From Pseudomonadota bacterium (GTDB taxonomy: Bacteria; Pseudomonadota; Alphaproteobacteria; Sphingomonadales; Sphingomonadaceae), in assembly GCA_023413015.1 (NCBI GenBank), contig JAEZQR010000286.1, positions 1 through 26,998 on the forward strand: a stretch of DNA of 26,998 nt, written 5' to 3'. The notes under the pieces are model-generated. The model did no database searches and was not told where the DNA came from. It saw only the letters and a list, made by a program, of their open reading frames with translations. This document shows positions 6,403 through 14,118 of the stretch, in pieces (within the stretch, counting starts at the first letter, position 1; every line of letters starts with the position of its first letter). The position numbers and the translations under genes were made by a program.

Positions 6403-9051
6403 CTAGATAAGTTGGAGCGTGCGGGCCGCGAGCAGCGCCTTCGAGCGGGTCGCGACGTTGAGCTTGCGGTAGATGTTGATGCGGTGGGTCTTGATCGTAC
6501 TTTCGGCGACGCCGAGGCTGCGCGCGATCTCCTTGCTCGACAGCCCGTCGGCCAAGGCCCGCAGCACGTCGATCTCGCGCGGGCTGACGATTACGTCGTG
6601 CGCGGGGGGCATCGACCACGGGCCGGCGCCGTTGCGGTTCGCGCTCTGGAACAGGCGCTCGACGAGCGTGCGCTGCGCGGGCTCGAAAAGGTGCATCGCC
6701 TCGCGGCAGGCGGGCAAGATCGCGAGCAGCAGCGCCCCAAACTGTATGATCAGCGCCACGAGACCTTCCGACTCGGCAAGCTCGATCGTCTGGCGGAAGA
6801 CGAGCACGCCGTCGCGCGCTTGGCCGCGGCCGATCAGCTCGGCGGCGCGCAGCACTTGGATTTCGACATCGAGAGCGACCGAGCCACGCTCGGCGCGGGT
6901 CTGATCGAGATCGCGCAACAGCCCGTCGCACACCTTACCGCGCGCCAGCTCGATCGACGCGGCAGCGATGCGGTAGTCGCATTCGAGCCGCGCGTCGCGC
7001 GCCACCATCGATGCGCCCGGTTCGCCGAGCGCGCGTAGCAACAGGTCGGCCTGGTCGATATCGCCGGCGAACAGGCGGAATCGCACGCGCAGCAGCGCCA
7101 GCTGGTAACGGAGGCGCGGTAGGTCACGCGCGGCGGCGGTCGCGAGGCCGCGCGCCAGGACCTGCTCGGCCTTTGCCGTGTCGCCGGCCCGCAGAGCCAT
7201 CCAGCCCGAGGTCGCATAGGCGGCAATGAAGATGTCGTGCCAGCCCTCGCTGGTCTCGATTACAGCGATCCCCGTGTCGATGAGTTCGGCGGCACGCGCC
7301 AGCGCACCCGATAGATAGTTGGTGTGCGCGAGCAGAATGCCGGCGATCGCCACCTGTGCGCTGCCTTCGCCGAAATTGCGGGTCGAATGCTCGAGGCCAC
7401 GCTGGAATAGCAGCTCGGCCTCGCGACGCCGCCCCCGACGTAGCAGCGCGAGTCCCAGATACTGGTAGAGGTAGGTCTCAACGAGCGGGATCTGCGCCGC
7501 GACCGCCAGCCGTTGGGCCTTCTCACCATGCGCCCGGCACCACAAGTCGTTGCCAGCGTCGAACGCGCACAAGCACAGCAGATGCGTCAGTAGCGTCTGC
7601 AGCTTCGGGTCGTCGACCCCGGCGGCCAGACGCGCCTCGATGCGCGCCTGGTAGGCCGGCGGGATTGGCCGGTCCTCGTAGATCCGCGTGACGATGTCGT
7701 TCGTCATGATCTCATATTCGAGCGCATCGTCGGAGGCGATCCGCTCGGCGAGCATCGGATCGCCCTGCATGCGGTCGATCGCAGCGCGCGCCTCGGCCAG
7801 CCGGCCCTCCTGTGCGGCGAGATAAGCCTGCGCCAGCCAGACGCGCGGGTAGTCAAACGGGTGGTGGAGAGTGACGCCGGTAAGATAGCGTAGGATCGCC
7901 AGGCCGCCGCGTAGCGCCATTCGCCAGCCGCCGGCCGCCTCCATGATCGCCAGCGCCGCATCGTCATCGGCGATACGCGAGGCGTGGTAGAGCGCGTCAG
8001 CGAGCAGGCCGGCGTCGGCATACCAACGCGCGGCACGGCGATGCAGCTCGTCAGGGCGGTCCGGCGCCAGCCGCCGCAACCGGTTGAGCAGGAACTCGCT
8101 CAGAAGCGGGTGGTATCTGAGCCAGCTGAAGTCGTTGTCGAGCGGCGTGGCGAGCAGGTTGAGCCGGCGAATCTCCTCGAGTCGGTCCTCGCCGTCGCCG
8201 GTACCGGTGATCGCGTCAGCGAGTGGCGCCGAGATGCGCGTCGCGATCGAGGTGTGCAGCAGGAAGTGCTGGAGCTCGGGCGACAGGCCGGCGAACACCT
8301 GCTCGGCTAGATAGTCGGCAAGATCGCTCGACCTGCGAGTGAGGTCATAGAGATCGTCGCGGCCTGTGTGTCCGGTCAGTCGCAGCAGCTGCAGCACCGC
8401 CGGCCAGCCTTCGGTGCGTTCGATGAGCGCCGCATGCTCGACCGTCCCACTGTCGGCGAAGAAGCGCCGAACCTCATCGTCGGAAAAGCGCAGGTCGCTC
8501 TGGCCGAGAGTCAGCAGCTCGCCGCGCACCCGGAGTGATGCCAGCCTCAGACTCGTGCCGCCGCGGCTAGCGAGAAGGATCGCCGCATGCGCCGGCAGAC
8601 GCTGAATGACATAGTCGAGAAAGGCGTCGGTCGCCTCGGATGCAATGCGATGATAGTCGTCGATGATCAGGCGGACGGGCTCCTCGCTTGCCTCGAGCGC
8701 CAGCGCCACGGCGCGCGCCGCCGCCTCGATCGCAAGGCCCGGGAGGCCCGCCTCGATCGCGTCGCGCGGATAGGGCAGCGGCAGGCCGGCCTCGAACAGG
8801 GCGGCCATCACATAGGCGAAGAACTGGTCGCTCTCGAACCGGCCTTCATCGGCGCTATACCAAGCCGCGACGACGTCTTCCTCGCGCCAGCGGCGGTGGC
8901 ACTGGGCGAGCAGCGTCGTCTTGCCGTAGCCGGCAGGCGCATTGATGATCATCACCGGCTTGCCCGACGCGACCAGTCGGTCGACGAGCGCCTGCCGCAG
9001 GAGCGCGTCGTTCGCGTGGTGCGGCGGCGCAAGCTTCGACTTGATTAACAT
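6403..9051 (-). CDS. MalT-like LuxR-family ATP-dependent transcriptional activator
   Basis: This 882-residue protein has the large MalT/LAL layout. The N-terminal STAND-type ATPase starts with MLIKSKLAPP, has a Walker A INAPAGYGKTT (Lys44) and a Walker B-like VRLIIDDYHRI near residue 130. It is followed by a long helical, TPR-like middle and a C-terminal LuxR HTH (SPREIDVLRALADGLSSKEI, then ARSLGVAESTIKTHRINIY). The length is close to E. coli MalT (901). ATG 9051 is where family homology begins; the frame stays open upstream but reads as non-homologous sequence. It would bind ATP and an inducer and activate the receptor/oxygenase operon downstream (153 bp away) and possibly the divergent DJ-1/reductase pair. 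The inducer is unknown. Confidence 0.88.
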   Translation of the reverse strand: MLIKSKLAPPHHANDALLRQALVDRLVASGKPVMIINAPAGYGKTTLLAQCHRRWREEDVVAAWYSADEGRFESDQFFAYVMAALFEAGLPLPYPRDAIEAGLPGLAIEAAARAVALALEASEEPVRLIIDDYHRIASEATDAFLDYVIQRLPAHAAILLASRGGTSLRLASLRVRGELLTLGQSDLRFSDDEVRRFFADSGTVEHAALIERTEGWPAVLQLLRLTGHTGRDDLYDLTRRSSDLADYLAEQVFAGLSPELQHFLLHTSIATRISAPLADAITGTGDGEDRLEEIRRLNLLATPLDNDFSWLRYHPLLSEFLLNRLRRLAPDRPDELHRRAARWYADAGLLADALYHASRIADDDAALAIMEAAGGWRMALRGGLAILRYLTGVTLHHPFDYPRVWLAQAYLAAQEGRLAEARAAIDRMQGDPMLAERIASDDALEYEIMTNDIVTRIYEDRPIPPAYQARIEARLAAGVDDPKLQTLLTHLLCLCAFDAGNDLWCRAHGEKAQRLAVAAQIPLVETYLYQYLGLALLRRGRRREAELLFQRGLEHSTRNFGEGSAQVAIAGILLAHTNYLSGALARAAELIDTGIAVIETSEGWHDIFIAAYATSGWMALRAGDTAKAEQVLARGLATAAARDLPRLRYQLALLRVRFRLFAGDIDQADLLLRALGEPGASMVARDARLECDYRIAAASIELARGKVCDGLLRDLDQTRAERGSVALDVEIQVLRAAELIGRGQARDGVLVFRQTIELAESEGLVALIIQFGALLLAILPACREAMHLFEPAQRTLVERLFQSANRNGAGPWSMPPAHDVIVSPREIDVLRALADGLSSKEIARSLGVAESTIKTHRINIYRKLNVATRSKALLAARTLQLI

Positions 9052-9086
9052 GGAAATCAGGTGCCCTACGCCGCTAGCGACATCAC

Positions 9087-9103
9087 TCCACCTTAACGGT
9101 GGA
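9087..9103. promoter_or_regulatory. Inverted repeat in the divergent promoter between regulator and DJ-1 gene
   Basis: TCCACC (9087-9092), TTAAC, GGTGGA (9098-9103) form a perfect 6-bp inverted repeat in the 108-bp gap between the LuxR-type gene (start 9051) and the DJ-1-family gene (start 9160). Its minus-strand arm reads GGTGGAG, the same heptamer found twice upstream of the TonB receptor. It is a candidate operator for the MalT-like regulator. Confidence 0.35.
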
Positions 9104-9159
9104 TTGTCCGCCTCCCGTCCGTGCCGCAAGTCTGGCGCACTATTGCGAGAGGCAAGCAT

Positions 9160-9861
9160 ATGCGCAAGACGGTGATGTTCGTGGTCACGTCGCACAGTGA
9201 CCTGGGCGAAACGGGCGCCAAGACGGGCGCTTGGCTCGAGGAACTGGCTGCCCCTTATTACATCGTCGAGGCTGCGGGTCTGGCGACACGCATCGCGTCC
9301 CCGGCCGGAACGGCGCAGCTCGACCCGGTGAGCGTCGAGGCACCGTGGCTGCTCGCCGCGGGCGAACGCTTCCTCGCAGATGAAGAGGCGATGTCTAAGC
9401 TCGAGCGACCCGAGCGAATCGACGAGGTCGACGCCGCTGGAATCGACGCCGTCTTCCTCGTCGGCGGCACCGGTACGGTGTGGGACTTCCCGACACATAC
9501 GGCGCTCGGAGCGCTGCTGACCGAGCTTGCCGCCAATGATCGGCCGATCGCTGCGATCTGCCACGGAGTATCGGGCCTGCTGCCCGCGCGAACTGCCGAC
9601 GGTGCGCCGCTGGTCCAGGGCCGCCGCCTGACGTCGTTCAGCAACGCCGAGGAGGCGATGCTGGAGCTCGAGACGGTCGTGCCGCTGCTCGCCGAAACCG
9701 CGCTCTGCGAGCAAGGGGCCCGCTACAGCTGCGCGGCGCCGTTCGAGGCACATGTCGTCGAGGATGGCCTATTGCTGACCGGGCAGAACCCGGCGTCGGC
9801 GGCCGGACTGGCCGACCGGCTTGTCGCCCGGCTGACTGGGCGGGCCGATCCGCTCGGCTGA
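9160..9861 (+). CDS. DJ-1/PfpI family protein (type 1 glutamine amidotransferase-like)
   Basis: This 233-residue protein has a Rossmann-like alpha/beta fold with the family's nucleophile elbow AAICHGVSGLL; Cys134 is the likely nucleophile with the adjacent His. It also has the upstream GETGAKTGAWLEELA segment, whose Glu is typical of the catalytic set, then VFLVGGTGTVWDFP, an LTSFSNAEE segment and the late TGQNPASA motif. This pattern matches the Hsp31/YhbO-like branch, whose members act as chaperones, glyoxalase III-type hydratases or deglycases. ATG 9160 has GAGAGG upstream. It is 40 bp ahead of the ferredoxin reductase gene and probably co-transcribed, diverging from the regulator. A role in detoxifying reactive aldehydes from catabolism is plausible but not shown. 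Confidence 0.8.
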   Translation: MRKTVMFVVTSHSDLGETGAKTGAWLEELAAPYYIVEAAGLATRIASPAGTAQLDPVSVEAPWLLAAGERFLADEEAMSKLERPERIDEVDAAGIDAVFLVGGTGTVWDFPTHTALGALLTELAANDRPIAAICHGVSGLLPARTADGAPLVQGRRLTSFSNAEEAMLELETVVPLLAETALCEQGARYSCAAPFEAHVVEDGLLLTGQNPASAAGLADRLVARLTGRADPLG

Positions 9862-9901
9862 TGCGCTCAAGAGCGACCACATCACAGGGACGGGCGCGCC
9901 A

Positions 9902-11161
9902 ATGACGCGGTTCGATGTGGTCATTGTCGGCGCCGGTCATGGCGGCGCGCAGGCGGCCATCGCGCTCCGCCAGGCGGGCTTTGTCGGTTCGGTCGCGATC
10001 GTCGGCGAGGAAGCCGAGCTCCCGTACGAGCGGCCGCCGCTGTCGAAGGACTATCTGTCGGGCAAGCGCCTTTTCGAGCGGCTGCTGATCCGGCCCGCGT
10101 CATTCTGGGCCGAGCGCGACGTCGGTCTGCTGACGGGCCATCGCGCCGTCGCCGTCGATGCCGCGCGCCAAGCCGTGCACCTCGAGAGCGGCGAACCGAT
10201 CGGCTACGGCCGGCTCATCTGGGCGGCCGGCGGGCGGGCGCGCCGGCTCACCTGCCCGGGCGCCGATCTTGCGGGCGTCCACACGATCAGAAGTCGCGCC
10301 GACGTCGACCGGATCATCGCCGAGCTGCCGTCGGTCGATCGCGCGGTAGTGATCGGGGGCGGCTATATCGGTCTGGAGGCGGCGGCCGCGCTCGCTGCGC
10401 AAGGCAAGCGCGTCACGCTTGTCGAGGCGCTCGACCGCGTGCTGGCGCGCGTCGCCGGAACGGCGCTGTCGCGCTTCTTCGAGGCCGAGCACCGCCGCCA
10501 CGGTATCGACATCCGCCTCGATGCGGCAGTGCTGGGCATTGAGGCACAGGCGGGCCGTGCCGCCAGCGTCAGACTCGCGACGGGGGAGCCGCTGCCCTGT
10601 GAGCTCGTCATCGTCGGCATCGGCATCGAGCCGGCGGTCGAGCCGCTGCTGGCTGCGGGTGCGGACGGCACCAACGGCGTCGATGTCGACGAGTTTGGCC
10701 GCACCTCGCTGGCCAGCATCTTCGCGGTCGGCGATTGCGCAGCGCATCGCAACGCCTATGCGCACGGCGAGCGCATCCGCCTCGAGTCGGTGCAGAATGC
10801 GACCGATCAGGCGACCGTTGCAGCGCGGTTCATCGCCGGCGACGCCCGCCCCTACGACGCGGTTCCCTGGTTCTGGTCGAGTCAGTTCGACCTGCGGCTG
10901 CAGACGGTCGGCCTGTCGTGCGGCCATGATCAGGCGATCACGCGCGGCGACCCCGCGTCGCGCAGCTTTTCGGTCGTCTATCTGCGTGAGGGCCGCGTCG
11001 TCGCGCTCGACTGCGTCAACGCGACGAAGGACTATGTGCAGGGCCGGGCGCTGGTCGCGGCCCGGCTGGTGATCGAGCCGCACCGTCTCGCCGATGCCGG
11101 CGTGCCGCTGAAGGACATCTCAACGACGCGCGATCCGAACGTCGCCGCGCAACGCACATAA
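9902..11161 (+). CDS. Ferredoxin-NAD(P)H reductase component (FAD-dependent oxidoreductase)
   Basis: This 419-residue protein has an N-terminal FAD-binding dinucleotide fold (VVIVGAGHGGAQAA), the family motif LPYERPPLSKDYLSG near residues 40-54, a second dinucleotide fold for NAD(P)H (AVVIGGGYIGLEAA near 147) and the FAD-ribityl motif IFAVGDCAAH near 278. The C-terminal domain includes VPWFWSSQFDLRLQTVG. This is the BphA4/ThcD/rubredoxin-reductase type that passes electrons from NAD(P)H via a ferredoxin to an oxygenase or P450. It would be the reductase for the Rieske oxygenase at 3090-4145. No ferredoxin gene is visible in the window, so that partner must be encoded elsewhere. It is probably an operon with the DJ-1-family gene. 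Confidence 0.88.
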   Translation: MTRFDVVIVGAGHGGAQAAIALRQAGFVGSVAIVGEEAELPYERPPLSKDYLSGKRLFERLLIRPASFWAERDVGLLTGHRAVAVDAARQAVHLESGEPIGYGRLIWAAGGRARRLTCPGADLAGVHTIRSRADVDRIIAELPSVDRAVVIGGGYIGLEAAAALAAQGKRVTLVEALDRVLARVAGTALSRFFEAEHRRHGIDIRLDAAVLGIEAQAGRAASVRLATGEPLPCELVIVGIGIEPAVEPLLAAGADGTNGVDVDEFGRTSLASIFAVGDCAAHRNAYAHGERIRLESVQNATDQATVAARFIAGDARPYDAVPWFWSSQFDLRLQTVGLSCGHDQAITRGDPASRSFSVVYLREGRVVALDCVNATKDYVQGRALVAARLVIEPHRLADAGVPLKDISTTRDPNVAAQRT

Positions 11162-12001
11162 ATTCTGCTGGACTGTCCGCCCCGGTTGCCGGGAGGCGCG
11201 AGGTCGCATTGGCCGATGGCGGTGCGCTTGCTCGGTGGCGCGTCGAACGTCGCGACGGTTCCTGCCGCAGTCCTTGACGGATACCCCGCGTGCTGCGGGG
11301 CAGCCAAGGGCGGACGCTTATCGAGTCACCAACAGCTCGGGCGGCCCGGCTACGCCTTAGCTCGCAGCGTTACCAACGCCGATGACCCGTAGCATGGCGT
11401 AGTGCCTCTCCCCTCCGACTTGGGTCAGCTGCAACCAGTCTGCTTTTTCACATTTTCGCTCTGAAGCTGACAGCCCACGTTCGGCTGATCTGATGCATGT
11501 GCCTGAGAAGCGGGATTATCGGACATGCGGTAGCGTTCGTTTGGTGCCCAACCCAGTCGCTCAGCGGACTCCCAGTCGGGCAGGCGGAATCAGTCGTTGT
11601 TCGCCTCGCTAATCCTGCGGACACCCGGTTTGTGCCTTGATAGCAGACCTGTGGTTGGTTTGCTGCGAGCTTCGCCGTCCAGCTCGGCGCCGGCTTGCTG
11701 CGGAGCTTCTCGAGCGCGCGCTGCTTGGCAGCACGGGCGGCGGCGAGCCGGTCTTCAAGGCTCGGGTTCTTGTATTTTGGCATAGGCGCGGGCGGTTATC
11801 AGAAATCGGCGCGACCTGCGACCAACAAGCAGCGAGTCGTCGCTTTTGTGGTAGCGAGCCGTGAATGGCTTCTCTAGTCGGTGACCAAGGGTGCACTTCT
11901 TTGCGGTGCGATGCTTTCCGGCAATTACCCGCGCAGGGCCGCCGCACTGTGACCTTGGCGCGTCGGCCTGCTGGCTTATCGGATATTTGAGGACGCGCTG
12001 A
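11162..12001. other. Long gene-poor interval with a decayed small gene
   Basis: About 840 bp without a convincing intact gene, and visibly less GC-rich than its flanks between about 11.4 and 11.9 kb. It holds a small hairpin (11284-11300, CCCCGC/GCGGGG with a 5-base loop) and a truncated small-protein gene on the minus strand. No tRNA cloverleaf, IS ends or transposase were seen. It separates the catabolic locus from the next genes and has the look of an old insertion or deletion site. Confidence 0.5.
11448..11783 (-). pseudogene. Truncated DUF6481-like small protein gene
   Basis: The first ~30 codons (MPKYKNPSLEDRLAAARAAK, then QRALEKLRSKPAP) match the start of small, charged, Ala/Lys/Arg-rich sphingomonad proteins of the DUF6481 type, which normally continue for ~100 residues of charged helix. 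Here the charged pattern stops near residue 45 and the frame runs on as Cys/Thr/Pro-rich sequence that looks non-coding. No good ribosome binding site precedes the ATG. I read it as a 5' remnant fused to intergenic sequence. Family assignment is from memory. Confidence 0.4.
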
Positions 12002-12706
12002 ATGATCGAGGCTGAACTCTGGGACTATGATGACGTCGGCGAGTTCGCTGATGCGGTTGCCTCTGACATTGCCTTCATCATTGGTCAGGCGATTGAGGCG
12101 CGCGGGGATGCAGTCGTCGCCTTTCCCGACGGACGCAGCTTGCTGCCAATCTTTGAGCGGCTGGCAAAAGCCAAGGTCAATTGGCGGCGGGTCACTATCG
12201 TGCCGACCGATGATCGCATCGTCGCGGTCGACGATCCCTTGAGCAATGTCGCACTGCTAGCCCGCTACATGATGCCGACCGGCGCGCGCATCATCCCGCT
12301 CGCTTCGGCCGCCGCGAGCGAATACCGGGCCGCGGGTGCGGCAGCCGATGCGAGGCTTGCCGACGTCCACTGGCCTTTGGACCTCGTCTGGCTCGACGTC
12401 GGAGCACAAGGGCAGGTCGCCTCGATCCTCCCTGGTCCCGACTACGATCATGCAATGACGGCGCCGGTGATCACAAGGGCCGTTGGACTGATGCCTGATC
12501 CACTGCCGGAGGATGCACCTGTTGCTCGCGTGACGCTGACGCGGATCGCGATCGCATCGGCAAGGACACTGCTTGTCACCGCCAGGGGCAAGGCTGTGCG
12601 CAAGACCATCGAGCGGGCGATCAAGGATGGCGACGCATCGCCGTCGCCGATCGGCCGCGTGCTCGCCGCCGTCGACAAGCCCGTCGACATCCACTGGTGC
12701 ACTTGA
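12002..12706 (+). CDS. 6-phosphogluconolactonase homologue with altered active site
   Basis: This 234-residue protein has the length and overall sequence of Pgl/DevB, which hydrolyses 6-phosphogluconolactone in the pentose phosphate/Entner-Doudoroff route. Matches include VNWRRVTIVPTDDRIV near residue 60, DPLSNVALLARYMMP, DLVWLDVG, and a well-kept C-terminal half (APVARVTLTRIAI; PIGRVLAA; VDIHWCT). The family signature G-x-D-G-H-x-A-S-F-P-G reads GAQGQVASILPG (134-145): Asp and the catalytic His are both Gln (136, 138). The phosphate-loop-like GG near residue 41 is DG (AFPDGRS). It is therefore probably inactive or repurposed. GAGGA lies upstream of the ATG. No zwf, edd or glk lies nearby, unlike the usual operon, so a second, functional pgl is expected elsewhere. 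Confidence 0.75.
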   Translation: MIEAELWDYDDVGEFADAVASDIAFIIGQAIEARGDAVVAFPDGRSLLPIFERLAKAKVNWRRVTIVPTDDRIVAVDDPLSNVALLARYMMPTGARIIPLASAAASEYRAAGAAADARLADVHWPLDLVWLDVGAQGQVASILPGPDYDHAMTAPVITRAVGLMPDPLPEDAPVARVTLTRIAIASARTLLVTARGKAVRKTIERAIKDGDASPSPIGRVLAAVDKPVDIHWCT

Positions 12707-12760
12707 ACGTCCGATCCGCTCTTTGCGTTGCCCGCGCGCTTCGATGACAGGCGCTATGCG

Positions 12761-13955
12761 TCAATCCAGGAGGCGAGGGACCTGCGCCTTGACCGCGACA
12801 TCGCGGCCCGAGATGCGTACCCGCCGCGCCCCCTCGAGGATCGTGCGCCCAAGCGTGCCGGCGGCTTGGTAGCCCACGAACAGCGCCGTCGACTCGGCGC
12901 GCGGCAGGTTGTGTACGAGGTGGTGGCGGATGCGGCCGGCCTCGCACATGCCCGACGCCGACATGATGATCGCGCCCGAGACGTCGTTGAGCCGCATCGA
13001 CTGCGCCACATCCTCGATGAAATGGAACGCGGGGTGCCGGAACACCTCGCCCGTTCCGAGGTCCTCGAGGCCGCTCGCGTGCGTACCGAAGACGCGGGTC
13101 ACCCGGTTCGCCATTGGCGAGTCGATAAAGACGTTGGTGTGCGGGAGCCGGCCGCTGTTGATGAGCGATGCCACGCCGAGCAGCAGCTCCTGCGTGCGCT
13201 CGACCGCGAACACCGGCACGACGAGGTTACCGCCGCGTGCGAGCGCGGCCCTAATCTCGACCTCGAGCAGGTGGCGGCGCTGCTCGATCGTCACCGTCTC
13301 CCGATCGCGGTCCCCATAGGTGCTCTCGCAGATCACATGATCAAAGCCACTCGGGGCCTCCGGATCGGCGTGGAACGCCTTGTGCTCCGGGCCGATGTCG
13401 CCCGAGAACAGCAGTCGGCTCCCGCCGACCTCGATCTCAACCGATGCCGAGCCAAGGATGTGACCGGCATTCCATAGACGCGCGGATGCCCGGCGCGGGC
13501 TCGAACCAGGTGCCCGAATCAACGGTCCGAGCGAGCTCGGCTGCCGCCACGGCGTCGGCCTCAGTATAGAGCGGTTCTACCGCCGGCTCGTCGCGTCGGT
13601 CCGCGCGCCGGTTGCGACGCTCGGCGTCGCTCTCCTGGATGCGACCGGCGTCCGGCAGCATCACGCCCAAGAGGTCGGCCGTCGCGTCGGTGCACCAGAT
13701 GTCACCCCGGTACCCGTCGCGCACCAAGCGCGGCAGGAGCCCACTGTGATCGATATGGGCGTGAGTGAGGACCATCGCGTCGATGCTACGCGGGTCGAAA
13801 CGGAAAGGCTCGCGGTTCAGCGCCTCCAATGAGCGTGGTCCCTGAAACAGGCCGCAGTCGACGAGCACCCGGCTGTCCCGATATGCGAGCTCGAAGCAGG
13901 CGCCGGTCGCGGTGCGTGCCGCGCCATGGAAGGTCAGGCTCGGGATGGTGGTCAT
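12761..13955 (-). pseudogene. MBL-fold RNA-processing-type exonuclease, frameshifted and truncated
   Basis: Two frames together encode a CPSF/YSH1-like metallo-beta-lactamase protein. The first (ATG 13955, GGAG six bases upstream) holds LTFHGAARTATG, the metal-binding LTHAHIDHSGLL (H-x-H-x-D-H at 65-70), and runs to WFEPAPGIRA. The second, after a shift at 13479-13486, continues RLWNAGHILGSASVEIEV, LLFSGDIGPEHKAF, VICESTYGDR, PVFAVERTQELLLG, FIDSPMANRV and GMCEAGRIRHHL. The shift coincides with a CG-dinucleotide run; adding back one CG unit restores the expected GIRARLWNAGHILG. The protein also stops at VPRLLD, before the family's usual SAHAD motif and last ~80-90 residues. A worn I-D-x-Y-S-A-like stretch follows out of frame. 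Two lesions argue for real decay. An FNR box lies 89 bp upstream. Confidence 0.8.
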
Positions 13956-14043
13956 GGCTTGCTCCACTCTCGGCCAGCGTCGGTGCTGCGCGACGCAACC
14001 AACATTGTGTTGCGTCCATGTATCGAAATCACAGGCGAGCACT

Positions 14044-14057
14044 TTGATCTCGATCAA
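14044..14057. promoter_or_regulatory. FNR/FixK box between the MBL-exonuclease and L,D-transpeptidase genes
   Basis: TTGATCTCGATCAA is a perfect TTGAT-N4-ATCAA palindrome, the consensus for FNR/Anr/FixK-type regulators. It is centred 68 bp from the L,D-transpeptidase ATG (14119) and 95 bp from the MBL gene ATG (13955). An activating site centred at -41.5 would give leaders of about 27 and 54 bases respectively, so either or both genes could be driven from it. The regulator encoded at 16626-17333 is the likely binder. Confidence 0.75.
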
Positions 14058-14118
14058 CGACCGACGAAGCTTGGCCGCGCAAGATCGTGCCATCATCGAA
14101 GCGAGGGGCGGGGCGGAC

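Noticed and set aside
9052..9753. N-terminal extension of the MalT-like regulator by 234 residues
   Set aside because: The extension overlaps the divergent DJ-1-family gene and reads as non-homologous Arg-rich sequence; the family starts at MLIKSKL (9051).
11284..11300. CCCCGC-N5-GCGGGG hairpin as terminator of the ferredoxin reductase gene
   Set aside because: Over 120 bases past the stop codon, a 6-bp stem and no T-run; not enough to call.
14044..14057. Reading the palindromes as CRP (cAMP) sites
   Set aside because: CRP sites have TGTGA-N6-TCACA; these are exact TTGAT-N4-ATCAA and the local regulator has the E-x-x-S-R recognition helix of FNR.
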